Assembly (NCBI GenBank): GCA_002396125.1 | Contig: DGWL01000079.1 | Location: 4,828-31,201, forward strand | Origin: Porphyromonadaceae bacterium UBA4259 | Lineage (GTDB): Bacteria > Bacteroidota > Bacteroidia > Bacteroidales > Muribaculaceae | Reading direction: 5' to 3' | DNA length: 26,374 bases | Shown: piece by piece, positions 14,448 to 21,864 of the stretch | Numbering within the stretch: the stretch's first letter is position 1 | How the letters are laid out: each line of letters starts with the position of its first letter | Notes under the pieces: generated by a model | Databases searched by the model: none | Seen by the model: the letters and a program-made list of their open reading frames with translations, nothing else | What the model was told of the DNA's origin: nothing | Made by a program: the position numbers and the translations under genes

Positions 14448-15776
14448 ATGAACACTATTAAATGTCCCAATTGTGGAAACTTACTACCCGAGGATTCCGC
14501 TTTTTGCAACAAGTGTGGCAGTCGCATTGCCGGCGGCAACAACTATCAGCGTCGCGAGCGTGACTATGAAGATTGGAGCGATGACGATGATAATCGTGGT
14601 CGCCAGTACAACACCAAGCGCAGTAACAGCAAGGTAAAATATGTTGTTATAGGCATTGGTGTGGCGGCTTTTATTGCGCTTTTTGCCATCAACAAGATTT
14701 TCTTCAGCGGCAATAACGAAAAGAATGAAGCACAACCCGTGAGCATTGTCGACAACAGTGCCGCTGCCGCTGCCGACGCTCTGCAGCGAGCTCTCAACGA
14801 CAACAACTACGTGGGCGACGGTGCAACAATCGTCTATGCCTTGCGCATCACCGGCAGTGACCCAGGTGTTAACGACAAGATTATAGGTATAACCCAACTT
14901 AACAAGGGTGGCGACTCGTTCTACAAGCTATATGAGCTCACGCAAAACGGCGAGCGCTGGAACATCGACCCCGAGCATGTGAAAGTGGTTTCGACCGCCG
15001 GCCGCGACGTGTCGTTCGACCAAAACAAGCTCAAAGCCGGAGTCGACATGATACCGCAAGCACCCGAGATAGGCGGCAAGAAATACTTTTTCTATGCTTT
15101 CCTGAGCACTCCTGCCGGCACCACGAGCAACGTGGCTAGCGTGGTTTTGAATCTCTATGACATCGAGACTCGCAGCATCACCTCGGCCACCTATGAAGGC
15201 TCATTCCAGAACGTGAATGGCGAGCAGGCCATCGTGTGCAAGCCTGCAAGTGGCTCGAGCGAAACAGTGAAATGGATGAACGAGCAGGCACGCAACTTCA
15301 TTCGCATCCTTGCCATCGACGGCATGGTGGGCAATGAAGAGGAGAAGAAACCTGCCGAGGAGGTTCAACCTGTGGAGCAACCCGTGGAACAGCCTGCCCA
15401 GGAAGCACAACCTGCCGAGCAGGCTCCTGCCGCTCCCAATGCCATTGGCGAGGAGAAAGATAAGGACACTCCCATGTTCAAGAAAGACGACATCGTTGAG
15501 ACCAAGCAGGCCGGCAACTACAAGGTGTTCCGCCTCAAGGACGGCAGCGTAGTGCGCTATGATCGCTCTACCGGCAAGAATACCAAGATTCACCAGGGTG
15601 GCGCCGAGGCAATTGGCTTTGAGGACACCGAGAAGGGAATCCTCAACATTCGCAAGGCCGACGGCAGTCGCGAGCAGGTGAACCTTAACACCGGTCAAAA
15701 GACCAGCAAACCCGCTGCAGCTAAGCCTGCCGAAACCAAGCCCGCCGAGTCGAAGACCAAGCCCGAGGGCAATTAA
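14448..15776 (+). CDS. Zinc-ribbon, single-membrane-segment protein with Pro/Gln/Glu-rich linker
   Basis: Not a named gene. The 442-residue product starts MNTIKCPNCGNLLPE with a zinc ribbon (Cys6, Cys9, Cys20, Cys23), then an acidic and Arg-rich stretch, one membrane segment at about 65-86 (YVVIGIGVAAFIALFAI), and a large C-terminal part probably outside the cytoplasm. Residues about 300-335 are a low-complexity linker with repeated VEQP, AQEAQPAEQ-type units. The C-terminal part contains GNYKVFRLKDGSVVRYD and a similar later unit, then an Ala/Pro/Lys tail. This layout resembles zinc_ribbon_2 membrane proteins of unknown role. ATG 14448 is preferred over a TTG six bases earlier. Its stop overlaps the next ATG by one base (TAATG), indicating translational coupling. 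Confidence 0.85.
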   Translation: MNTIKCPNCGNLLPEDSAFCNKCGSRIAGGNNYQRRERDYEDWSDDDDNRGRQYNTKRSNSKVKYVVIGIGVAAFIALFAINKIFFSGNNEKNEAQPVSIVDNSAAAAADALQRALNDNNYVGDGATIVYALRITGSDPGVNDKIIGITQLNKGGDSFYKLYELTQNGERWNIDPEHVKVVSTAGRDVSFDQNKLKAGVDMIPQAPEIGGKKYFFYAFLSTPAGTTSNVASVVLNLYDIETRSITSATYEGSFQNVNGEQAIVCKPASGSSETVKWMNEQARNFIRILAIDGMVGNEEEKKPAEEVQPVEQPVEQPAQEAQPAEQAPAAPNAIGEEKDKDTPMFKKDDIVETKQAGNYKVFRLKDGSVVRYDRSTGKNTKIHQGGAEAIGFEDTEKGILNIRKADGSREQVNLNTGQKTSKPAAAKPAETKPAESKTKPEGN

Positions 15777-16216
15777 TGGAAATAACAACACTCAACACTC
15801 TAATGGCACGCGAGGAAGGAAAAATTCCGTCGCGTGCCTTATATTTGCTCCAGCAACCACTGGTGGAGCAGCTGATTAGTGAAACGTGTAACAAAGAGGA
15901 TGGTGGGAGTAATGGAAAACTAAGTGCCGCCACTGTGGGTTTTACACTTGATTTTAAGCAGATAGTAGTGCTCAGTGCCAGCAGTAATGAAAAGGAGAAT
16001 GTGATTGGTTGGGGCAAGATGTGGCTCGACATAATAGGAAAAACTCGCCACCGCTACTCACTCAAGCGCATCGCTCAGCGTTGTGCCAGTGGCGAGATAG
16101 AAACTCTGGGAGAGTTGCACTTGCTGCTTGAACGCATGGTGAGCCGTTTCATCTACAAGTTGTTGCTTGTCATCATCATTGCCGGCCTGGCAGTGATGGC
16201 ACTGCTGCAATTTTGA
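15776..16216 (+). CDS. Hypothetical tail-anchored membrane protein coupled to the zinc-ribbon gene
   Basis: Not recognised. The 146-residue product is soluble for its first 120 residues and ends in one hydrophobic segment (YKLLLVIIIAGLAVMALLQF), so it looks tail-anchored with the bulk in the cytoplasm. The middle has a likely beta region (KLSAATVGFTLDFKQIVVLSA) followed by a helical, basic stretch (KTRHRYSLKRIAQRCASGE) and an amphipathic helix rich in Leu and Glu just before the anchor. It overlaps the stop of the zinc-ribbon gene by one base, so the two products are probably made in fixed ratio and may form a membrane complex. I found no catalytic motif. Confidence 0.75.
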   Translation: MEITTLNTLMAREEGKIPSRALYLLQQPLVEQLISETCNKEDGGSNGKLSAATVGFTLDFKQIVVLSASSNEKENVIGWGKMWLDIIGKTRHRYSLKRIAQRCASGEIETLGELHLLLERMVSRFIYKLLLVIIIAGLAVMALLQF

Positions 16217-16333
16217 GAAAAATTCTTCACTTTCACCAGTTATTTAGTTTCGTTGATACTTTAAAAAAGTCATTAACGAAGATTTTTTACATTTTTTTTT
16301 ACTTAATAAGGTGTTTTATTGGTTTTTAATGAT

Positions 16334-16341
16334 TATTTTTG
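16334..16341 (+). promoter_or_regulatory. Candidate -7 box for the MscS-type channel gene
   Basis: TATTTTTG fits TAnnTTTG and lies 64 bases before the ATG at 16406. The surrounding DNA is T-rich, so chance matches are likelier, and no -33 element is evident. Confidence 0.4.
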
Positions 16342-16405
16342 CCTGCTGAAAATTGTGGGAACAGCATAGTTAAGTTTTCACAAAGGTTACATATCGCCAG
16401 TTACA

Positions 16406-19270
16406 ATGATTGTCAGGATTAAAAAGAATATAAAATATATAGCTCTGCTACTGCTTTTTGCGCTATGCTTCACGCAGTCGAATGCTGTGTTCAAGGAGCG
16501 TGACTTCGGCAAGACCATCGATGTGCTTTGTGCCGAGCTGGAGCAGAAGTACAAGGAGCAGAAGGAGACAATGCAACGCTACAACCAGAACGCCAAGCGG
16601 CAGCACGAGCAACTGGTGGCAATGATGCAGCAGATTGACCAAATCTCGCTCATCCTTTACTCGCAGAGCAGTGAATTTACCTTCGACATGGCCTATGCGT
16701 GCCAGCAGGCGACCGACTTGTATCAAAACAGTAAGGTCACCCACATGCCGTTCCAGAAAATCATGGCGCGCCTGGATGCCGAGGAAGAACGATATGACAG
16801 TCTCATCTATGTTCTCAAGCACATAGCGCCAGCTATCACCGACGAAGTTATTAGCACCGATGGTAAAAAGGGCAAGAAAGTGGTGTTGAAAGTCGACACA
16901 ACTGAACGCACCGACATTGAGTTGGTTGCCGACAGCATCATGACAACCCACCGCGCTACCCATGCCAATGGTGACATCGAACGCGAAATGGGGGCCACAC
17001 CCCAAGGTGGAAACATTGTGCCGCAGCCCACCACATCTGGGCATGAAGCCCTCTATGTGCTCAACGACCGTGAGAAGAAAATCAGGGAATTGTGCTTAAT
17101 CTATGCCACTGCGTTGCGCAACAACATTATTCGCGTCAAGAACCAGATGAGCGCCGACAAGGAATACTATGATCAGGTGACCAACAAGCTCACCTCGCTC
17201 AACAACTATGCGCTCAAGAAATATGAGGAATTGCAGAACAGCATCTTCCGCAACGGCGGCAGTAACTACTTTGCCGTGTTATCACAGTTTGGCCACAATT
17301 TTCAACGCATCAGCAGCGAAATAAAGGATAAATATAGCGAGTTGCATCGCGCAGGCGAGCGCACCAACGTCAAGAGCCAGTGGCGAGGACCGATAATCGT
17401 CATGACATCGGTTTTCATTCTGTTCTACATCTTTATCTCTACCCTCTTGAGTGTGATAATCCTGCGATGGCTGTTGCCCAAGCGCATCAGGAATAAACCA
17501 AGTTATCAAGGCAAGAAGGGCGTGATAGGTCTCACCTGTGGAGTGTTCCTGTTCACGGTGTTTATCAGCAATGCTAATTACTTGATGCATCACAACTTCC
17601 TGGTGATGGCCACAAGAATCACTCTTGACTACTCGTGGTTGCTGCTGGTAATCCTGTTGTCACTGCTCATCAGGCTCGACGGGCGTCAAATCAAGGCAGG
17701 TGTAATGGTCTACACGCCATTCATGCTTATGGCCTTTGTGGTGATTGTGTTCCGCATCATTTTCATCCCCAACAATGTGGTGAATCTCATCTACCCACCC
17801 ATCTTGCTGCTGTTCACGCTGTGGCAAATGTGGGTGCTGCGCAAGCGCACTGTGAAGCTGCCTGTGAGCGACGTGGTGTTCTCGATAATCTCGCTGGCGG
17901 CAATGATTGTGGCGTGCGTACTGGCATGGGTGGGCTACACGTTGCTTGCTGTTCAAATCATGGTGTGGTGGTCGTTCCAGCTGGCTTGTATCCAGACTAT
18001 CATCTGCCTCTATGACCTTGCTGTGATGTATCGTAGCAGAGTGTTGCTCACACGCGTGAGCAAGAGTGCGTTGGCAATGAGCGCTGTTACTACCCGCAAC
18101 AAGAAGAAAAAAGTCAATACCGAGAAGCTCAACGCCAAGCTGCTTGAGCAGATAAAGAAGGGCGACTACATTGGCAAATCATGGTTCTACGACATCTTCG
18201 TGAGAGTGGTGTTGCCTGTGCTGGCAGTGCTCTCGGTGCTGCTTAGCATTGTGTTTGCGGCCAAGATGTTTGACATGAAGCACTTGCTCATCAAGATATT
18301 TTTCTATAACTTCATTGATGAGGCAGGCCTGCTGCAAATTTCGCTCTACAAGATTGTGCTGGTGTGTGCACTGTTTTTCGTGTTCTACTACATCAACTAT
18401 CTTATTCACAGTATCTATCGCAAGATAAAGCTCAACCATTATGCCAAGAGTGGTGATACGCGTCGTCCTAACATCACACTGGCCAACAACATCATCACCA
18501 TCCTGGTGTGGGGCAGCTATTTCATCTTTGCGCTAGTTCTGTTCAAGGTGCCCAAGAGTGGCATTTCACTCATCTCGGCAGGCTTGGCAACTGGTCTTGG
18601 TTTTGCGATGAAAGATATCCTTGAGAATTTCATCTATGGCCTGTCGCTCATGTCGGGCCGCTTGCGTGTGGGCGACTACATTGAGTGCGACGGCATCTTG
18701 GGTAAGGTGGAGAGTATTGGCTACCAGAGCACCCAGATTGTAACTCTCGATGGCAGCATTATAGCATTCTTGAACACTCAGCTCTTCAACAAGAATTTCA
18801 AGAACATGACTAAGAACCACAGCTATGAATATGTGAAACTGCCTGTGGGTGTGGCCTACGGCGCCAATATCGACCATGTGCGCGAGAAACTTGTTGAGAA
18901 CCTCAATAAGTTGTGTGATGTCACCAATGCCAGTGGTCGTCCCATTGTGCAAAAGAAGACCGGCTTCAAGGTGTTCTTCGACGACTTTGGTGATAATTCG
19001 GTCGACCTGCGTGTGGCATTCTGGGTGCTGGTAGAGGAAAAAATAGCCTTTGTTCCTGAGGTCAAAGAAGCCATCTACAACACTCTGCAGCGCTATGACA
19101 TTGAGATTCCATTCCCGCAGCGCGACATCTACATCCGCAAGATTGCCACCCCGCAGCAGCAGCCTGCCAAGGCACAGCGCAAGCAGCAGCAACCGCCCGC
19201 CAAGAAAAAGAACGTTAACGAAAATAACAATAACGAGAATAATAGCAAGAAAAATAATAAGCCTAGTTAA
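16406..19270 (+). CDS. Large mechanosensitive ion channel (MscS family, MscK/YbdG-like layout)
   Basis: A 954-residue inner-membrane channel that probably opens under membrane tension during osmotic downshock. A signal peptide (first 27 residues, ending QSNA) leads a periplasmic region of about 300 residues with heptad-like coiled-coil stretches (KEQKETMQRYNQNAKRQHEQ). About ten membrane segments follow, between residues about 330 and 735. The MscS pore helix is GISLISAGLATGLGFAMKD (from about residue 717), followed by the beta domain (GRLRVGDYIECDGILGKVES, about 750) and a C-terminal vestibule domain. The last 45 residues are a Gln/Pro/Lys/Asn tail with AAC-rich codons. The length and periplasmic domain fit MscK/MscM-type channels rather than the 286-residue MscS. 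It precedes a glycosyltransferase gene by 67 bases. Confidence 0.9.
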   Translation: MIVRIKKNIKYIALLLLFALCFTQSNAVFKERDFGKTIDVLCAELEQKYKEQKETMQRYNQNAKRQHEQLVAMMQQIDQISLILYSQSSEFTFDMAYACQQATDLYQNSKVTHMPFQKIMARLDAEEERYDSLIYVLKHIAPAITDEVISTDGKKGKKVVLKVDTTERTDIELVADSIMTTHRATHANGDIEREMGATPQGGNIVPQPTTSGHEALYVLNDREKKIRELCLIYATALRNNIIRVKNQMSADKEYYDQVTNKLTSLNNYALKKYEELQNSIFRNGGSNYFAVLSQFGHNFQRISSEIKDKYSELHRAGERTNVKSQWRGPIIVMTSVFILFYIFISTLLSVIILRWLLPKRIRNKPSYQGKKGVIGLTCGVFLFTVFISNANYLMHHNFLVMATRITLDYSWLLLVILLSLLIRLDGRQIKAGVMVYTPFMLMAFVVIVFRIIFIPNNVVNLIYPPILLLFTLWQMWVLRKRTVKLPVSDVVFSIISLAAMIVACVLAWVGYTLLAVQIMVWWSFQLACIQTIICLYDLAVMYRSRVLLTRVSKSALAMSAVTTRNKKKKVNTEKLNAKLLEQIKKGDYIGKSWFYDIFVRVVLPVLAVLSVLLSIVFAAKMFDMKHLLIKIFFYNFIDEAGLLQISLYKIVLVCALFFVFYYINYLIHSIYRKIKLNHYAKSGDTRRPNITLANNIITILVWGSYFIFALVLFKVPKSGISLISAGLATGLGFAMKDILENFIYGLSLMSGRLRVGDYIECDGILGKVESIGYQSTQIVTLDGSIIAFLNTQLFNKNFKNMTKNHSYEYVKLPVGVAYGANIDHVREKLVENLNKLCDVTNASGRPIVQKKTGFKVFFDDFGDNSVDLRVAFWVLVEEKIAFVPEVKEAIYNTLQRYDIEIPFPQRDIYIRKIATPQQQPAKAQRKQQQPPAKKKNVNENNNNENNSKKNNKPS

Positions 19271-19337
19271 AACTATTTATTAAACAACTATTTATCATAG
19301 ACCGTCCTCTTTAAAAAATGGAGAGGCAAGAAAGATT

Positions 19338-20474
19338 ATGACAATTGGATTTGATGGAATAAGAACAGTGGATGGTGACTCGCCATTGAGTTACTATGAC
19401 CGCATATTGATAGCATCGTTAGGATTGGAGTATAAGCGCAACACTTTCATGGTGTACTCACCATGGGCAACCGAAGACCGCGGCATGTCGTGGCTACTCT
19501 CAATCTCCAATATTCACAACAAGACGCCCTACAAGGCAATCAACAAGTGGCTGTGGCGCAATCGCAGCGGTATATATCGTGACTTTCGCAGGCACGGCGT
19601 GAAGGTGTTTCACGGGCTTGACGCGGTGTTGCCCACCGGCAATGGTGGCTGCCGCATGGTCAACACACTGCGTGACCTCTCGTTCAAGCGCATGATGAGC
19701 GACTACTCGTGGTTTGAGCGCATCACGCGCAAGGGCCGCATCAGGAAGGCTTGCCACAAGGCCACTCGCGTGATAGCCACCAGCAACTACATCAAGCAGC
19801 AAGCCGTCGAGAAATATGGCATCAGCGAGTCGAAGGTGGATGTCATCTACACAGCCTATCGTGACGAATATGTTACCACGTTGTGCGACGAGACTTTCAT
19901 GGTCAATGTCAAGAGCAAGTATCACTTGCCACGGCGCTTTGTGCTTGCTGTTACCGATTTCTCATCGCTGGCCAACATGGATACGCTCTATCGCGCCTTT
20001 GCCAAGATTGATGACAAGGATATCTACCTGGTTATAATTGGCCACAAAAACGACTACTATCGCCGCCTGAAACGCTTGGCTAGCGAACTTGGCATCGAGG
20101 ATCGCGTGGTGAGAGTGAGATCGGTCAACAAGCACAGTTTCATGGCTTTCTATGGCATGTGCAAGGCATTTGTTGAGCCAGCGCTCGAGGATGGCATGGG
20201 CCAGTGTGTGATTGAGGCTATGGTGATGGGAGCTCCTGTCATTGCCAGCGACGACGGTTGTCATCGTGAGATAGCAGGCGACCACGCTCTCTATTTCAAG
20301 CCCACCGATGTTGATGAGCTCACTCGTCATCTCAACAATGTGCTCGACGAGGGCAAGCAAGAGCAAGTGGCAAGCCGCACGGCGGCAGCCCGCGAGCATG
20401 CGTTGCAATTCTCGCAGCAAGCCCTTGCCCAAGCCACGATGCGCACCTATAACCGCGTCCTAGGTCGCGAGTGA
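19338..20474 (+). CDS. GT-B glycosyltransferase (GT4-like)
   Basis: A 378-residue cytoplasmic, retaining GT4-type glycosyltransferase. The N-terminal acceptor half includes FHGLDAVLPTG and the interdomain stretch VIATSNYIKQQAVEKYGI. The donor half has VIYTAYRDEY, FVLAVTDFSSLANMDTL and the nucleotide-sugar site EPALEDGMGQCVIEAMVMG, then APVIASDDGCHREIAGD. In the usual EX7E motif the first Glu is here Asp285 (Asp285-x7-Glu293), with Glu284 immediately before it. The substrate is unknown. No other glycan genes flank it, so it is an orphan transferase, perhaps acting on lipopolysaccharide or a glycolipid. It may share a transcript with the upstream channel gene and is followed by a terminator-like hairpin. 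Confidence 0.88.
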   Translation: MTIGFDGIRTVDGDSPLSYYDRILIASLGLEYKRNTFMVYSPWATEDRGMSWLLSISNIHNKTPYKAINKWLWRNRSGIYRDFRRHGVKVFHGLDAVLPTGNGGCRMVNTLRDLSFKRMMSDYSWFERITRKGRIRKACHKATRVIATSNYIKQQAVEKYGISESKVDVIYTAYRDEYVTTLCDETFMVNVKSKYHLPRRFVLAVTDFSSLANMDTLYRAFAKIDDKDIYLVIIGHKNDYYRRLKRLASELGIEDRVVRVRSVNKHSFMAFYGMCKAFVEPALEDGMGQCVIEAMVMGAPVIASDDGCHREIAGDHALYFKPTDVDELTRHLNNVLDEGKQEQVASRTAAAREHALQFSQQALAQATMRTYNRVLGRE

Positions 20475-20517
20475 GGCACAAGTAAAAGCAAGTATAGCAA
20501 CAATTAATATCACTGTT

Positions 20518-20550
20518 AGCCCACATTAATGATTTTTTGTGGGCTTAATT
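20518..20550 (+). terminator. Terminator-like hairpin after the glycosyltransferase gene
   Basis: AGCCCACA (20518-20525) and TGTGGGCT (20538-20545) form a perfect 8-bp stem with a 12-base loop, followed by TAATT. The T-run is weak but the position, about 45 bases after the stop, fits. Confidence 0.6.
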
Positions 20551-20551
20551 A

Positions 20552-20581
20552 TTGCTTATTTAAAACTAATGCATATCTTTG
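20552..20581 (+). promoter_or_regulatory. Promoter of the second lipoprotein gene
   Basis: TTG (20552-20554, as ATTG) is followed after 19 bases by TATCTTTG (20574-20581), a perfect -7 box. The ATG is 46 bases further on, the same spacing as at other genes in this window. Confidence 0.6.
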
Positions 20582-20627
20582 CCGCGTTGAAATTATTTAA
20601 AAAACAATCATTTAATAATCTAAAGTC

Positions 20628-21224
20628 ATGAGAATGAACAAGTTATTGATGCTTTCCGCAGTTGTGGCAGTGATGATGGGTGCATGCACCTCGCAGCAGG
20701 GTGGCAGTGCAAGTGGCAAGGCTGAGGCCGACAGCACGGCAGTTGCCGGCCCCGACAGTGTTTCTTATCTCGATGCTATCGATGCCTATCTTGTCGACTC
20801 CCTGGGTAGTCATTACTCTCAAGGTGACATGTGCGTGCCATTAACGATGCTTATCGACGTTGACGAGAGCAATGCGGACAGTGTGAAGGTGTGGGGATCG
20901 TTCTGGGTGTTTAACTACAAGCTCAGCGGCGACACCCTCAAGACAGTGTCGGGCGGTAGTCATCCGGGCATGTTCCTGGTGAGCAAGACAAGCGACGGTT
21001 ACAAGGTAGTCAGCTTTGATGCTGTGGGCGACGGCAGTCGATATGAGCCCACCGGTAAGCGCATCTTTGGCGACAAGTATGACGCTTTCAGCAAGCTCAT
21101 CAGCGATGAGAAAAAGCGCGAGCAGCAGCGAGTTGAAGAGCTTGCAGCCTATGTGAAGCAGCATGGCATTAAGGCCACGTTGGTTCAAGATGCTGACTGG
21201 CCGGCAGTGAAGCTCCCCGAGTGA
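20628..21224 (+). CDS. Hypothetical lipoprotein
   Basis: Not recognised as a named gene. The 198-residue product has a lipoprotein signal with the lipobox MMGAC and lipid-bearing Cys20, followed by a Ser/Gly/Ala-rich linker (TSQQGGSASGKAEADST). The mature domain (from about residue 45) has alternating beta stretches, including VKVWGSFWVFNYKLSGDTL, TVSGGSHPGMFLV and GYKVVSFDAVGDGS, then a Lys/Glu-rich helix (SDEKKREQQRVEELAAYVKQHG). The fold resembles small NTF2-like or DUF-type export proteins, but I cannot assign it. It has its own promoter and a strong terminator, so it is a single-gene unit. MNKLL at 20634 is an alternative start and would not change the lipobox. Confidence 0.8.
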   Translation: MRMNKLLMLSAVVAVMMGACTSQQGGSASGKAEADSTAVAGPDSVSYLDAIDAYLVDSLGSHYSQGDMCVPLTMLIDVDESNADSVKVWGSFWVFNYKLSGDTLKTVSGGSHPGMFLVSKTSDGYKVVSFDAVGDGSRYEPTGKRIFGDKYDAFSKLISDEKKREQQRVEELAAYVKQHGIKATLVQDADWPAVKLPE

Positions 21225-21261
21225 GTCTCGTGTTACTGGTCATCAATAAAAACGAGATTAG

Positions 21262-21308
21262 AGAGTGGAAGCTGCCATGAGCGACGGTAGCTTCCACTCT
21301 ATTATTGT
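21262..21308 (+). terminator. Strong hairpin terminator after the second lipoprotein gene
   Basis: A 15-bp stem (21262-21276 with 21286-21300, AGAGTGGAAGCTGCC against GGTAGCTTCCACTCT, one G-U pair) with a nine-base loop, followed by ATTATTGTT. Confidence 0.85.
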
Positions 21309-21383
21309 TCCGGCTTAGGCGCAGTGGGTGAAAAAAACTCTAAAAAACTGACAATTAATACCTGAAAACTAAAAACTATTTAG

Positions 21384-21391
21384 TATCTTTG
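21384..21391 (+). promoter_or_regulatory. Bacteroidetes -7 box for the ybeY-mnmG-apt-uvrC cluster
   Basis: TATCTTTG matches TAnnTTTG perfectly, 28 bases before the ybeY ATG. No clean TTTG is found at -33; CCTG ends 19 bases upstream. Confidence 0.55.
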
Positions 21392-21419
21392 CATCTGTTT
21401 TTTTTGAAAAGCTCCGTTT

Positions 21420-21854
21420 ATGGAAGTAAACTGCATGGTGCAGAATGTAGAGATGCCTCGGCTCGACGAAGCAAAGCTGCATAGCTGGATAGAGGCTGTG
21501 GCCCGCAATCACGAGAAGAATGTGGGAACGCTCACCTATATATTCTGCGATGATGAATATATCCTTGCCACCAATCGTGAGTTCTTGCAACACGATTATT
21601 ACACCGACATTATAACCTTTGACTACAGCAACAGCCGCCGCATCAGTGGCGACATGGTAATATCGCTCGACACCGTGCGCAGCAATGCTGAGCAGCTGGG
21701 TGTTGACTACAATAGTGAACTGCTGCGGGTGGTGATTCACGGTGTGCTGCACCTGTGTGGCATCAACGACAAGGGACCCGGAGAGCGCGAAATAATGGAG
21801 CGCCATGAGAACGAGGCCCTGGCATTGCTGCCCAGCAATATTATCCTCGATTAA
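21420..21854 (+). CDS. ybeY: Endoribonuclease/rRNA maturation factor YbeY
   Basis: A 144-residue single-domain metalloenzyme involved in 16S rRNA 3'-end processing and ribosome quality control. TFDYSNSRRISGDMVISLDTV and RVVIHGVLHLCGI are family signatures. The metal motif is normally H-x3-H-x5-H; here His107 and His111 are present, but the third position (117) is Asp, giving HGVLHLCGINDK. A change at this position appears common in Bacteroidetes, and Asp could still bind zinc. The gene follows a -7 box and a terminator and leads a cluster with mnmG only 10 bases downstream, so it probably heads the transcript. Confidence 0.92.
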   Translation: MEVNCMVQNVEMPRLDEAKLHSWIEAVARNHEKNVGTLTYIFCDDEYILATNREFLQHDYYTDIITFDYSNSRRISGDMVISLDTVRSNAEQLGVDYNSELLRVVIHGVLHLCGINDKGPGEREIMERHENEALALLPSNIILD

Positions 21855-21864
21855 ATTACTCACG

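Noticed and set aside
19271..19327. Direct repeat AACTATTTAT (19271-19280 and 19286-19295) and a CCTCT/AGAGG hairpin before the glycosyltransferase gene
   Set aside because: The repeat is short and AT-rich, and the hairpin stem is only five pairs with no T-run, so neither supports a named element.
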